Positions 50,552-61,880 of a stretch of 64,000 nucleotides of DNA are shown piece by piece. Under the pieces are notes generated by a model that had not been told where the DNA came from, searched no databases, and was given only the letters and a program-made list of their open reading frames with translations. Positions within the stretch are counted from its first letter, which is position 1, and the number at the start of each line of letters is the position of its first letter. The position numbers and the translations under genes were made by a program. The DNA comes from Nocardia ignorata NBRC 108230 (GTDB lineage Bacteria > Actinomycetota > Actinomycetes > Mycobacteriales > Mycobacteriaceae): contig NZ_BDBI01000002.1 in NCBI RefSeq assembly GCF_001612905.1, positions 1-64,000 of the forward strand, read 5' to 3'.

Positions 50552-50802
50552 TTCATTCGTACGGAGCGCTGTCGACGCGGATCTGCCGGTGCGCACCTCC
50601 GGTCCGGAACGGACAGTGCGCAGCAGCGGCCGCGCCGAGCCCGAGAGGGAGAAACGCAGCACAGGCACACCCGAAACGCGCGCATACAAGGTCATCGTTA
50701 TCGTGAACGACAAGGTCACCATTCAGCTACTTGGGATAGTGGACTCGCGAATCCCGAGCGCGCTCGGCATCGCCAACACCGACGGAAAGACGGCATCGGA
50801 TC

Positions 50803-51231
50803 ATGGCGGAAGACCTGACCGTGACTCGGACACTGGTGATACCCGCATCCGAGTTGCGCGAGCGGTTCTCACGCTCGTCCGGCCCGGGCGGGCAGCACGT
50901 CAACACAACCGACAGCCGGGTCGAGCTGTCGTTCGACCTCGCCAACTCGCCTTCCGTGCCGGAGTGGCTGCGCACCCGGATGCTCGATCGCCTGGCCACC
51001 CGCCTGGTCGACGGGGTGCTCACGATCGCCGCTTCGGAGCACCGCGCACAGTTGCAGAACCGCGCAGCCGCCCGCGAACGCCTGACCTCGTTACTGCGTG
51101 CCGCCGCTGCCGCCCCGCCACCCGTCCGCCGCCCCACCAAGCCGTCGCGCGGCGCGAAAGAACGTCGCATCGCCGCGAAGAAGCGGCGCGGCATCACCAA
51201 GCGAAACCGCCGCGCGTTTCCCGACGACTAG
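50803..51231 (+). CDS. arfB: Ribosome-rescue peptidyl-tRNA hydrolase ArfB
   Basis: ArfB (YaeJ/ICT1 family) enters ribosomes stalled without a stop codon and hydrolyses peptidyl-tRNA. The protein has 142 residues. The GGQ motif is in SSGPGGQHVNTTDSRVEL. A long basic C-terminal tail (KPSRGAKERRIAAKKRRGITKRNRR) binds the empty mRNA channel. The start at ATG 50803 matches the family, and the ribosome site is weak. Confidence 0.92.
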   Translation: MAEDLTVTRTLVIPASELRERFSRSSGPGGQHVNTTDSRVELSFDLANSPSVPEWLRTRMLDRLATRLVDGVLTIAASEHRAQLQNRAAARERLTSLLRAAAAAPPPVRRPTKPSRGAKERRIAAKKRRGITKRNRRAFPDD

Positions 51232-51284
51232 GCCGTGTGTCGAAGTGGTGAGCAGGACGCGGACGCTCGCGAGGTATCGGACAG

Positions 51285-51325
51285 CGCCTGGAATAGGGAA
51301 AGCCCCCGAACCCAGTGGGTGGCGG
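51285..51325. repeat. 40-bp repeat, copy 2
   Basis: This is a direct copy of 48450-48491 with one deleted base and two substitutions, in the same orientation. The two copies bracket the XRE-dehydrogenase-tautomerase-arfB module (about 2.8 kb). This copy has no gene directly beside it. Confidence 0.75.
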
Positions 51326-51341
51326 CAGGAAGGGCGGGAGG

Positions 51342-51560
51342 CGCGCGATATTTCGGAACAGGTGCGGCAGAAGCTCCAGCTCGGACCGGAGCAGTTCGCG
51401 AACCTGGAACAGCTTGTCGGCGTGCGGAATTCGGCGGGTGAGCCGATCGCGTGTGACAGCCGCTTGTGGCCGCAGTTCGAGTTCCGGGCTGTGTCGCTGG
51501 GGTCCGGGATGATCGGGGACGCGCGTTATGTGCGGAAAGTAGGCGCCCCGGCGCTTGTAA
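51342..51560 (+). pseudogene. Possible fragment of a lost coding region
   Basis: The frame beginning EQVRQKLQLGPEQFANLEQ uses high-GC third positions like real genes here. It reads on to YVRKVGAPAL at about 51560 without its own stop, then runs antisense into the thiC terminator. I do not recognise the family. It has no start codon with a ribosome site. It could be a gene remnant beside repeat copy 2 or merely non-coding GC-rich DNA. Together with copy 2 it fills the gap 51232-51596. Confidence 0.3.
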
Positions 51561-51596
51561 CTGGGGTTCGACCAGCTCTGATCGGACATCGTCCGA

Positions 51597-51634
51597 CGTC
51601 AACGCCCGCCCCGATTGTGGGGCGGGCGTTGACG
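51597..51634 (-). terminator. Terminator of thiC
   Basis: A 16-bp perfect stem (51597-51612 with 51619-51634) encloses the loop GATTGT. It lies just past the thiC stop on the minus strand. Confidence 0.88.
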
Positions 51635-51637
51635 GGG

Positions 51638-53403
<1,766 letters not shown>

Positions 53404-53434
53404 TGATGTGGAATTCTCCGCCGCCGACGATACC

Positions 53435-53460
53435 CGCCGGGCGGGGCGACCCGCCCGGCG
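53435..53460 (-). terminator. Terminator of the MMPL gene
   Basis: An 11-bp perfect stem (53435-53445 with 53450-53460) closes a GCGA tetraloop, 8 bases past the MMPL stop on the minus strand and upstream of the thiC leader. Confidence 0.82.
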
Positions 53461-53467
53461 ATCGGGT

Positions 53468-55723
53468 TTATGCGGAGGTCTTCTCGAGTGTCGGATGTGC
53501 GGCCGGGAGGTCGTCGTCGGCCTCGTGCAAACCGAACCTGTTGTGCAGCTTCGCGAGTGGCTTGGGTGCCCACCAGTTCCAGGTGCCCATCATCCGCATG
53601 AGCGCCGGTGCGAGCAGACCGCGGATGACCGTCGCGTCGCTGATGACGGCGAGCGCGCAGCCGAGCCCGAACAGCTTCATCATCGACACACCGGAGGTGG
53701 CGACGCCGAGGAACACGATGCTCATCAGCAGCGCGGCGGCGGTGAAGATGCGCCCGGTGCGGGCCACACCCATCGCGACCGCCTCGGTATTGCCCTCGGT
53801 GGTCTTGGGCCCGGCCAGCCACTCCTCGCGGATGCGGGAGAGCAGGAACACCTCGTAGTCCATGGACGCGCCGAAGGCCAGGCTGAACATGAGGATCGGC
53901 ATGGCCAGGTTCAGGGTGCCGGTGGCCTGGAAACCGAGCAGCCCGGACAGGTGCCCGTCCTGGAAGATCCACACCATCGCCCCGAAGGTGGCCGCCAGCG
54001 ACAGGATATTGAGCACGAGCGCCTTCACCGGGAGCACGACACTGCCGGTGAACAGGAACAACAGCACCAGCGTGGTGATCGCGATCAGGGCACCGGCCAG
54101 CGGCAGCTTGCCGGTGATGGCCTCGACGGAATCCTGGTTCAGCGCGGCGGGACCGGTGACGAGGGCATCGGTGGGCGCGGGCACCGCACGCAGCGTGTCG
54201 AGCTGGTCGCGGCCCGCGTCGGAGTAGGGGTCGAGCCGGGTGGCGACCGACAGGTACGCACCCGCCGACGGGTCCGACATCTCCGGCACACCCGCCGCCA
54301 CCCGCAGGCCGTTGCGGTACACGGCCGCGCTGCTCAGCACCGCCGGTACGTCGGGCACCGTGGACAGCTCACGTGCGTACGCGTCCAGCTCTGCCGGGCC
54401 GCCCCGGAATTCGCGCAGCACGATGGTCGCGCTCGACGCCATGTCGGCGTCGAATTCGGTGCGCAGTACGTCGCCGACTTCACGGCTGGCGACTTCGGTG
54501 GGCAGCGAGCGGTCGTCGGGGTAGCCGAACTGCACGCCGAGGAACGGTGATCCGAGCAGCAGCAGGAACGCGGTGGTCGCCAGCGCGATCGGCAGCGGCC
54601 GCTTCATCACCGCGGTGACCAGGCGGTACCAGAAGGTCTGGCGCGGCTGCTTCTCCTGGCGCGGCGCCAGCCGGAACAGTTTGCGCAGCGGGGTGCGCAG
54701 GTCGCCGGCGTCGATGCGGTGCCCGACAAGCATGAGCAGCGCGGGCAGCACAATGACGGCGGCAGCCGTGGCCGCGGCGACCACCGCGATACCGGCGTAG
54801 GCGAAGGATTTGAAGAAATACTGCGGGAACACCAGCAGCGCCGACAGCGACAGCGCGACAACCAGTGCCGAGTACACCACGGTCCGCCCGGCTGTCCGGA
54901 TCGACCGGATCACCGCCTCGGTGGGTGTGGATCCGCCGGTGAGTTCCTCGCGGTAGCGGCTCACGATGAACAGGCTGTAGTCGATGGCCAGCGCCAGACC
55001 GAGGGCGGTGGTCATGTTCAGCGCGAAGATCGACACATCGGTGACGGCGGTGAGTACCCGCAGAATGCCGAGTGCGGCAGCGATCGCGAACAGGCCGATG
55101 ACCACCGGCAACGCGGCCGCGACGAGACTGCCGAACACCAGCGCCAGCAACAGGCCCGTGATGGGGATGGCGATGGCCTCGGCCAGGATCAGGTCCTTGC
55201 TGATCTGGGTGTTGATGTCGGAGAACGTGGCGGCCAGACCGCCCGCCTCGATGGTCACCGGCCCCTCGTTGTCCGCCAGTGCCTCGGTGATCTTGCCCGC
55301 CCGGTCCGGCAGTTCGGCGTCGTCGCCCTCGATGCTGGCGAGGATGAGCGCGCGGTTGCCGTCCTTGCTGCGCAGCGCCTGCTTCAGGTCGGGCCGCGAG
55401 GTCCAGTACGACTGCACCCCGCTGACCTCGGGATAGGTGCGCAGCGCGGCCACGGCGGCATCGGCGGCGGCGCGGGCGTCGGGGGAGTCGACCGACACCG
55501 GGTCGGTGACGAGCAGGACATAATTCGGTTCGCTACCGGGGAAGTGCTCGCTCAGATACTGACTGGCCCGCACCGAATCGAGATCCTCGGTGACGAATCC
55601 GCCCGATTTCATGTTCGAGTGCACGGTGGCGCCGATCGCGCCGCACAGGACCATCAGCAGCAGCGCGACCGCGACAACCAGTCGCGGTCTGCCGACAGCG
55701 ATACGGGCGATTCTCGTCAACAT
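53468..55723 (-). CDS. MMPL-family RND transporter
   Basis: The protein has 751 residues with 12 transmembrane helices in two repeats, each with a large external loop after its first helix. ALGLALAIDYSLFIVSRYREEL and SLAFGASMDYEVFLLSRIREEW carry the Asp-Tyr pairs for proton relay. Relatives export lipids, siderophores or drugs. It is shorter than lipid-specific MmpL proteins. ATG 55723 was chosen because GAGGG sits too close to GTG 55732. It follows the homogentisate operon after 150 bases with no obvious link. Confidence 0.88.
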   Translation of the reverse strand: MLTRIARIAVGRPRLVVAVALLLMVLCGAIGATVHSNMKSGGFVTEDLDSVRASQYLSEHFPGSEPNYVLLVTDPVSVDSPDARAAADAAVAALRTYPEVSGVQSYWTSRPDLKQALRSKDGNRALILASIEGDDAELPDRAGKITEALADNEGPVTIEAGGLAATFSDINTQISKDLILAEAIAIPITGLLLALVFGSLVAAALPVVIGLFAIAAALGILRVLTAVTDVSIFALNMTTALGLALAIDYSLFIVSRYREELTGGSTPTEAVIRSIRTAGRTVVYSALVVALSLSALLVFPQYFFKSFAYAGIAVVAAATAAAVIVLPALLMLVGHRIDAGDLRTPLRKLFRLAPRQEKQPRQTFWYRLVTAVMKRPLPIALATTAFLLLLGSPFLGVQFGYPDDRSLPTEVASREVGDVLRTEFDADMASSATIVLREFRGGPAELDAYARELSTVPDVPAVLSSAAVYRNGLRVAAGVPEMSDPSAGAYLSVATRLDPYSDAGRDQLDTLRAVPAPTDALVTGPAALNQDSVEAITGKLPLAGALIAITTLVLLFLFTGSVVLPVKALVLNILSLAATFGAMVWIFQDGHLSGLLGFQATGTLNLAMPILMFSLAFGASMDYEVFLLSRIREEWLAGPKTTEGNTEAVAMGVARTGRIFTAAALLMSIVFLGVATSGVSMMKLFGLGCALAVISDATVIRGLLAPALMRMMGTWNWWAPKPLAKLHNRFGLHEADDDLPAAHPTLEKTSA

Positions 55724-55873
55724 CCTCGGCACCCTCTGTTAGAAGTATCGAGGTGTCACCGTATCCCGGCAACATTTCCACCCGATACCGCCTCAGGGCG
55801 GACGCCGACGGAGTACCATCTCCGCCCCTGGGTGGATGCCTCGGCCGCAGAGGTGCCGACTACCTGTCTCCCC

Positions 55874-57061
55874 TCATGCCTGGCGCGCGGGCAGGATCCG
55901 TCCGCTGACCTCGCCCAATCCGATGGGGCGCCCGGCGGTGCCGAGGGCGGTGGCGGTGATGGTGACTTCGTCGCCGTCGGCGAGGAACGTTCGGGTTTCC
56001 TCGACCACGGAGATGGGTTTTCTTCCGCCCCAGGACAATTCGATGAACGAGCCGCGCTGGGTCGGTTCCGGACCCGAGATGGTGCCGGAGGCGAACAGGT
56101 CGCCGGGGCGGATCGAAGCGCCGTTGGCGGTGAGGTGGGCCAGCATCTGCGCCGGTGACCAGTACATTCGTGCGTACGGCGGTCGGCTGACGACGTGCCC
56201 GTTCCACGACACCGCCAGGTCGATATCGAGCCCGTGGTCGGCGGTCCCCCGCAGGTACGGCAGCGGTTCCGGCTCCTGGGTCGGTAGCGGCATCCGCGCC
56301 TGTTCCAACGCGGCCAACGGGGTGACCCACGCCGACAGCGAAGTCGCGAAGGACTTCCCGAGGAACGGTCCGAGCGGCTGGTACTCCCAGGCCTGGATAT
56401 CGCGCGCGGACCAGTCGTTCACCAGGGCGACCCCGAAGACGTGCTCGGTGAAATCGTCGACACCCACCGGAACGCCGAGTGTCGACCCGGTGCCGACCAC
56501 GAACCCCAATTCCGCCTCGATATCGAGCCGCTGTGACGGGCCGAATTCCGGTGCACTCGAATCGGTCCGGCGTTGCCCCTGTGGCCGGATCACCGGGGTT
56601 CCGGAAACCACGACGGTGCCCGCCCGCCCGTGATATCCCACCGGCAGATGACGCCAATTCGGCAGCAACGGTTCACTGTCGGGCCGGAACAGCCTGCCAA
56701 GATTCGTCGCGTGGTCGATGCTCGCGTAGAAATCGACGTAATCGCCGATCGTCACCGGCAAGGCCATCCGCACCGAACGCATGGGATGCACGACCTCGAC
56801 CGGCAACGCGGTATCGGCTGATTCGCGCAACCGCGCACGAACAGCGCCCCACCGAGCGGGCCCGGCGGCGAGAAAGGCATTGAGATCGGGGCGGGCGAAG
56901 ACCGGATCGCCGAGCAGTGCGGCGAGATCCAGGACCATATCGCCGAGACGCACACCGACCCGGAAGGATTCACCCGGCGGGGCGAATACCCCGTAGGGCA
57001 TGTTCTCCGGCCCGAACAGCGAGTCCGGCGCCACTTCGACGCGAAGCAACCGCCCGCTCAC
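55874..57061 (-). CDS. fahA: Fumarylacetoacetase
   Basis: FahA splits fumarylacetoacetate to fumarate and acetoacetate, the last step of tyrosine/phenylalanine breakdown. The protein has 395 residues. DYVDFYASIDHATNLGRLFRP, LPVGYHGRAGTVVVSG, IEAELGFVVG and LVNDWSARDIQAWEYQPLGPF are the active-site segments. GTG 57061 overlaps the hmgA stop by GTGA; the longer frame would overlap it by 31 bases and add unrelated residues. It is the second gene of the hmgA-fahA operon. No isomerase gene is nearby. Confidence 0.95.
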   Translation of the reverse strand: MSGRLLRVEVAPDSLFGPENMPYGVFAPPGESFRVGVRLGDMVLDLAALLGDPVFARPDLNAFLAAGPARWGAVRARLRESADTALPVEVVHPMRSVRMALPVTIGDYVDFYASIDHATNLGRLFRPDSEPLLPNWRHLPVGYHGRAGTVVVSGTPVIRPQGQRRTDSSAPEFGPSQRLDIEAELGFVVGTGSTLGVPVGVDDFTEHVFGVALVNDWSARDIQAWEYQPLGPFLGKSFATSLSAWVTPLAALEQARMPLPTQEPEPLPYLRGTADHGLDIDLAVSWNGHVVSRPPYARMYWSPAQMLAHLTANGASIRPGDLFASGTISGPEPTQRGSFIELSWGGRKPISVVEETRTFLADGDEVTITATALGTAGRPIGLGEVSGRILPARQA

Positions 57062-58251
57062 CGCGGCCCACGCCCCGACCAGGTCCACGCGTATCCGGGA
57101 TCCTCGCAGGCCAGCGCACCTTCACCGAGCTGCAACGGCCGGAAGGTATCCACCATCACCGCCAACTCGTCGAAGAATTCGGCACCGATACTGCGCTCGT
57201 AGGCGCCGGGTTGCGGCCCGTGCGCGTAGCCGCCGGGATGCACCGACACCGAACCCTGCGCGATCCCGGAACCCTTGCGCGCCTCGTAGTTTCCGCCGCA
57301 ATAGAACATGATTTCGTCGGAGTCCACATTCGAGTGGTAATAGGGCACCGGAATCGAGAGCGGGTGGTAATCCACCTTGCGCGGCACGAAATTGCAGATC
57401 ACGAAATTGGCACCCTCGAATGCCTGATGCACCGGCGGTGGCTGATGCACCCGCCCGGTGATCGGCTCGAAATCGGCGATGTCGAAAGTGAACGGATACA
57501 GGCACCCGTCCCAGCCGACCACATCGAAAGGATGAGTGGCATAGGTCAACCTGGTGCCGATCACCTCCGCTCCGGCGCGATGTTTGACCAGCACCTCCAC
57601 ATCGGTGCCCTCGGCGAGCAACGGTGTGGTCGGTCCGTGCAGATCCCGCTCGCAGTACGGTGAGTTCTCCAGCAGCTGACCGAATTTCGACAGGTACCGC
57701 TTGGGCGGGGTGATGTGGCTCGACGCCTCGATCACATACGCGCGCAAGGGTGCTCCACCCGTCGGCAGCCAGCGGTGCGTCGTCGCTCGCGGCATGAGCA
57801 GCTGGTCGCCCTGGTGCACCGGCACCGTGCCGAACACGCTCTCCACCACCGCCGCACCGGATTCCACGTACACCAGTTCGTCGCCGATGGCATCGCGGTA
57901 CAGCGGCGACGCCGCCTCGGCGACCACATACGAGATCCGCACATCGGCATTCGCCAGCAGCAGCCGCCGGCCCGTCACCGGATCGGTCGCGGCGGGTGTG
58001 TCGCCGGGGAACAGGTCGGGCAACCGCAGATGACGGTGGCGCAGTGGATGATTCGGTGTGAGCGACTGATCGCCCAGCTCCCACACCGTCGAGTCGACGA
58101 TGGCGGGTGGCAGGCCCCGGTGATAGAGCAGCGAGGAGTCGCCGGAGAACCCCTCCTCGCCCATGAGCTCCTCGTAGTAGAGGTTGCCCCGCTCATCGCG
58201 ATGCTGCGTGTGCCGCTTGGGCGGCACAGCCCCAACACACCGGTAGAACAT
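57058..58251 (-). CDS. hmgA: Homogentisate 1,2-dioxygenase
   Basis: HmgA opens the ring of homogentisate to maleylacetoacetate using Fe(II) and O2. The protein has 397 residues in a cupin fold. The start PPKRHTQHRDERGNLYYEEL and MGEEGFSGDSSLLYHRG are family signatures. The iron site lies in PYYHSNVDSDEIMFY and HPGGYAHGPQPGAYE. ATG 58251 has GGGAGG six bases upstream, so I prefer it over TTG 58257. It is the first gene of the operon. Confidence 0.95.
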   Translation of the reverse strand: MFYRCVGAVPPKRHTQHRDERGNLYYEELMGEEGFSGDSSLLYHRGLPPAIVDSTVWELGDQSLTPNHPLRHRHLRLPDLFPGDTPAATDPVTGRRLLLANADVRISYVVAEAASPLYRDAIGDELVYVESGAAVVESVFGTVPVHQGDQLLMPRATTHRWLPTGGAPLRAYVIEASSHITPPKRYLSKFGQLLENSPYCERDLHGPTTPLLAEGTDVEVLVKHRAGAEVIGTRLTYATHPFDVVGWDGCLYPFTFDIADFEPITGRVHQPPPVHQAFEGANFVICNFVPRKVDYHPLSIPVPYYHSNVDSDEIMFYCGGNYEARKGSGIAQGSVSVHPGGYAHGPQPGAYERSIGAEFFDELAVMVDTFRPLQLGEGALACEDPGYAWTWSGRGPR

Positions 58252-58308
58252 GCACAACCTCCCGCGGGTCGGATATTCCTGACCCCACGGTACCGCTGTG
58301 GATAAGTC

Positions 58309-59124
58309 TCAGTCGGTGAACTCGGCGATCACGGGAGCGTGGTCGCTGGCGCCCTTGCCCTTGCGTTCCTCGCGGTCGACGAGGGCGTCCTTGGTGCGGT
58401 CCGCCAGCGCGGGCGAGGCGAGGACGAAGTCGATGCGCATGCCCTCCTTGCGGGGAAAACGCAGCTGGGTGTAGTCCCAATAGGTGTAGACGCCGGGGCC
58501 GGGCGCGAACGGGCGCATCACGTCACGGAAGCCGGTGTCGAGCATCGCCTGGAAGGCGGCGCGCTCGGGCGCGGAGGTGTGGGTCTTGCCCTCGAAGAGC
58601 TTCGGATCCCACACGTCGTCGTCGGTGGGCGCGATATTCCAGTCGCCGACCAGGGCGATCTGGGCCGAGGGGTCCTCGGTGAGCCAGCGGGCGGCATCGG
58701 CGCGCAGCGTCGAGAGCCATTCGAGTTTGTAGGCGTAGTGCGGGTCGCCGAGCGAGCGGCCGTTGGGGACGTAGAGGCTCCACACCCGCACCCCACCGCA
58801 GGTCGCGCCGATCGCCCGCGACTCGACCACCGGCGAGTCGAGCAGCGAGTCGCCCGCGTTCTTGTCGAAACCGGGCTGATCGGGGAACGCCACCTCCACG
58901 TCGTCGAGCCCGACCCGCGACACGATGGCCACACCGTTCCACTGATTGAGCCCGATATGGGCCACCTCGTACCCGGCCGCCTCGAACTGCTCGAACGGGA
59001 ACTGATCGTCGCGGCACTTGGTTTCCTGCAGCGCGAGCACGTCGATGTCGTGGCGGTCGAGCAACGCCGTCGCCCGGTCGACGCGGGAGCGGATCGAGTT
59101 CACATTCCAGGTGGCCAGACGCAC
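58309..59124 (-). CDS. xthA: Exodeoxyribonuclease III
   Basis: XthA is an apurinic/apyrimidinic endonuclease and 3'-5' exonuclease in base-excision repair. The protein has 271 residues. Motifs RLATWNVNSIRSR, VLALQETKC (metal Glu), SLYVPNGR, VGDWNIAPTDDDV and KGKGASDHAPVIAEF (Asp-His) are complete. GTG 59124 follows GGAAAGGA. It is part of the xthA-GNAT-def cluster typical of mycobacteria (Rv0427c-Rv0429c). Confidence 0.95.
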   Translation of the reverse strand: MRLATWNVNSIRSRVDRATALLDRHDIDVLALQETKCRDDQFPFEQFEAAGYEVAHIGLNQWNGVAIVSRVGLDDVEVAFPDQPGFDKNAGDSLLDSPVVESRAIGATCGGVRVWSLYVPNGRSLGDPHYAYKLEWLSTLRADAARWLTEDPSAQIALVGDWNIAPTDDDVWDPKLFEGKTHTSAPERAAFQAMLDTGFRDVMRPFAPGPGVYTYWDYTQLRFPRKEGMRIDFVLASPALADRTKDALVDREERKGKGASDHAPVIAEFTD

Positions 59125-59168
59125 GTGCGAGGTCCTTTCCGGGTGGTATCTACCGAGGTTACCGGGGG

Positions 59169-60122
59169 TTATCCCTGCGGCGCGGCGTAGCGATACGAGT
59201 GGTGTTCGATGAAGCCGAGTTCGCGGTAGAGGGCCAGTGCGGTGGCGTTGCCGACTTCGACTTGGACGTAGGCGTGAGTGGCGCCCTGGTCGGCGCCCCA
59301 ACGGATCAGCTCGGCGCAGACCAGGGTGGCCAGGCCGTTGCGGCGGTGCGCGGCGGCCACGGCGACGCAGGTGAGGCCGACCCAGCGCCGGCCGTCCGGC
59401 GCCGTCGTCACCGCGCCGCGCCCGATGGCGAGGGCTTCGGGCACGCCGAGGGTGGCGAAGCCGACGGTGCCGTCGAGGACGGAGGTGAGTACGTCACGGT
59501 CGGGTTCGCGAACGACCGGATCGAGCGGGATCTCGCCACGGTAGCGGTGGGTGCGCAACCAGCCCTCGTCCGGTCGCGCGGCGATGCGAACCATCGAAGG
59601 GCCCTGGGGCAGCACGAAGTTCGAGATGTCCAGGCCGAGCACCACGGTCTCGCTCCAGCTGTTCCAGCCGGGCGGAACCGGGGCGAGCCGGTCGGGTAGT
59701 TGCAGCAGCAGCGGCAGACCGCGCACGGTGTACCAGTCGGCGATCCGGTGCATCGTCTCGATCGACAAGGTGGCGGGCACGCCCGACTCACCGAGCGGCA
59801 CAGCCGAATTCGCCCGGCCGGTGTATCCGTTGCCCGCGCGGACCAGCCAGCCGTCGATCCACGTGTGCTCGACACCGGGCCAGCCGCCTGCCGCCGCTGT
59901 CTCCAGCGAGCGGATCTCCTTGGTCCGAATCGGCCTCGGCCCCAACGCCTTCAGCGCGACGACCCGATCCGGCGCGACCGAAACCACCTCGCCCTCGGCG
60001 GTGCGCACCGAGGGCGGAGTCATCGACACCAGCTCGCCGATCACATCGGTGAGCGGTTGTGGATAACCCGCGGGCAGCTGATACCGCATCACCACCCGGC
60101 GGCCGAGAGGGATTTCAGTCAT
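59169..60122 (-). CDS. GNAT acetyltransferase with N-terminal SH3-like domain
   Basis: The protein has 317 residues. The first 60 residues ([20 protein letters not shown] and following) resemble the SH3-like head of the Rv0428c family. The acetyltransferase part (about 170-317) has the acetyl-CoA site [20 protein letters not shown] and the end [17 protein letters not shown]. The target is unknown; neighbours suggest a housekeeping role. It overlaps def by 8 bases, so the two are coupled. A possible link to N-terminal protein processing is only contextual. Confidence 0.88.
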   Translation of the reverse strand: MTEIPLGRRVVMRYQLPAGYPQPLTDVIGELVSMTPPSVRTAEGEVVSVAPDRVVALKALGPRPIRTKEIRSLETAAAGGWPGVEHTWIDGWLVRAGNGYTGRANSAVPLGESGVPATLSIETMHRIADWYTVRGLPLLLQLPDRLAPVPPGWNSWSETVVLGLDISNFVLPQGPSMVRIAARPDEGWLRTHRYRGEIPLDPVVREPDRDVLTSVLDGTVGFATLGVPEALAIGRGAVTTAPDGRRWVGLTCVAVAAAHRRNGLATLVCAELIRWGADQGATHAYVQVEVGNATALALYRELGFIEHHSYRYAAPQG

Positions 60123-60702
60123 TGCCGAAGGGGTCCGGGACAGTGCCCGGCACCCAGCTCAAACCCGGCTTGCCCCAACCGTTTCGCTTGATCGCCTTCT
60201 TGGCGGCGCGGGCGTTGCGACCGATCAGCACGTCGACGTAGAGGAAGCCGTCGAGGTGGCCCACCTCGTGCTGCAGCATGCGCGCGAAGAACCCCGTGCC
60301 CTCGATGTCGACCGGTTCACCGTGCTCGTCGGTGCCCGTGACGCGCGCCCAGTCGGCGCGGCCGGTGGGGAACTGCTCACCGGGCACCGACAGGCAGCCC
60401 TCTTCGTCGTCGTCGGGATCGGGCATGGTCTCCGGGATCTCGGAGGTCTCGAGCACCGGGTTGACGACGGCGCCCTTGCGGCGGATCTGGTTGCCCTCGG
60501 CGTCGAAATCGGGGCAGTCGTAGACGAACAGCCGCTTGCCGACCCCGACCTGGTTGGCCGCGAGGCCGACACCCTTGGAGGCCTCGAGCGTTTCATACAT
60601 GTCCGCGATCAGCCCGGCCAGCTCCGCCGGGGTCTCCGTCACCGGGGCGGTAGCGGTGTGGAGAACGGGGTCACCGACGATCACGATCGGGAGAATTGCC
60701 AT
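60115..60702 (-). CDS. def: Peptide deformylase
   Basis: Def removes the formyl group from new proteins. The protein has 195 residues. All three metal motifs are present: [19 protein letters not shown] (Cys ligand) and QHEVGHLDG (two His ligands with the catalytic Glu). The C-terminal extension [12 protein letters not shown] is typical of actinobacteria. ATG 60702 matches the family start; ATG 60711 would add three residues. It is the first gene in the def-GNAT operon and divergent from the DUF3263 gene. Confidence 0.96.
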   Translation of the reverse strand: MAILPIVIVGDPVLHTATAPVTETPAELAGLIADMYETLEASKGVGLAANQVGVGKRLFVYDCPDFDAEGNQIRRKGAVVNPVLETSEIPETMPDPDDDEEGCLSVPGEQFPTGRADWARVTGTDEHGEPVDIEGTGFFARMLQHEVGHLDGFLYVDVLIGRNARAAKKAIKRNGWGKPGLSWVPGTVPDPFGND

Positions 60703-60883
60703 GGTGGCCATTATCGCCGCAGGATCGCCCGCGCGAGCGGCGGCCCCTGTGCGCCGCGACACTCCTACTGGCCCGCAGTCAACACGCCGGGGCAGCGGTC
60801 GAAGGATCGGGCGGGCCCATGGTTGAATGATCCGCGACGTGCAAGCGTCATTTTCATCTCGTGATACTCGGCGAGGGAGCAAG

Positions 60884-61186
60884 ATGGACGGCGCAGCGGC
60901 TCGGCACATCCCCCAGGATTCGGCCGACGATGGCTCCGGTCTCAGTCGGCGTGAACTCGACATCCTCGACTTCGAACGCAAATGGTGGAAGTACGCGGGC
61001 GCCAAGGAAGACGCGATCCGCGAACTGTTCTCGATGTCGGCCACCAGGTACTACCAGGTGCTCAATGCCGTCGTCGACAAGGAAGAAGCACTCGCGGCCG
61101 ACCCGATGCTGGTCAAGCGACTGCGCCGGTTGCGCGCGAGCAGGCAGAAGGCCCGCGCCGCCCGCAAACTCGGGTTCCAGGTCTGA
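60884..61186 (+). CDS. DUF3263 protein (Rv0430-like)
   Basis: The protein has 100 residues. The core [32 protein letters not shown] with [13 protein letters not shown] looks like a helix-turn-helix, and a basic C-terminus ([17 protein letters not shown]) may contact DNA. ATG 60884 has GGGAG upstream. It precedes the LytR_C gene with 42 bases between, as in mycobacteria. It may be a small DNA-binding protein; no target is known. Confidence 0.85.
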   Translation: MDGAAARHIPQDSADDGSGLSRRELDILDFERKWWKYAGAKEDAIRELFSMSATRYYQVLNAVVDKEEALAADPMLVKRLRRLRASRQKARAARKLGFQV

Positions 61187-61228
61187 GATGCGAGCGACAT
61201 CGCGGCCGATGCGACTAGGGTTGCGCGG

Positions 61229-61792
61229 GTGAGCAACCCGAATCCCACCCCCGGCGGCCCACCGCTGCGCGCGCTGGCGATGGTGTTGATCGCGCTGGCC
61301 ATCGTCTTCGCCGGCCTGGGTGCGATGTCGTTGTCGAATTCCGGTGCCGAGGCGGCCGATCCGGTCGAGCAGACCGAGACCACCACCTCGAGCGCGGTGG
61401 CGCAGGCCCCGGCGACCACGGCCGCCCCGACCACCACCAGCGCGGCCGCCGCCCCGACGACGACAACCACCGTCGCGCCGACGACCACGACCACGACCAC
61501 CACGCAGGCCGCGGCGACGAGCGACAAGGACATCCCCGTCCGCGTCCTGAACAACAGCCTCGTCGCGGGTCTGGCGGCGCGCACCGCGAGCGAACTCGGC
61601 GCGGCGGGCTGGACCAATGTGAGCACCGGCAACTACAGCGGTTCGAACCTCACGACGACCACGGTGTACTACGGCACCGCACCGGGCGAAGAGGCCGCGG
61701 CCGCCGAGATCGCCGCGCAGGTCGGCGGAACCGTTGCCCCGAAGACCGCCGACGCCACGCCCGGTGTCGTCGTCGTCCTGACAGGACGCTGA
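61229..61792 (+). CDS. LytR_C-domain membrane protein (VirR-like)
   Basis: The protein has 187 residues. One transmembrane helix (about 14-34) leads to a Thr/Ala-rich linker (about 45-97), then a LytR_C domain (about 98-187) with [21 protein letters not shown]. This is the layout of VirR (Rv0431), which binds cell-wall complexes and limits vesicle release. GTG 61229 starts it. The Thr runs may be glycosylated or phosphorylated, but that is not visible from sequence alone. Confidence 0.85.
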   Translation: MSNPNPTPGGPPLRALAMVLIALAIVFAGLGAMSLSNSGAEAADPVEQTETTTSSAVAQAPATTAAPTTTSAAAAPTTTTTVAPTTTTTTTTQAAATSDKDIPVRVLNNSLVAGLAARTASELGAAGWTNVSTGNYSGSNLTTTTVYYGTAPGEEAAAAEIAAQVGGTVAPKTADATPGVVVVLTGR

Positions 61793-61880
61793 GCCGGCAC
61801 GGCACGCGGTGCCGCAGGGCGTGTTCGCGCTGTGGCATCATCTTCAGCGGTACTGCCCCAGTCCGATAAGGAGTCCCCTG

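Noticed and set aside
50552..50802. A possible small gene between the tautomerase and arfB genes
   Set aside because: Frames there lack a ribosome site and recognisable features, and run into arfB in another frame.
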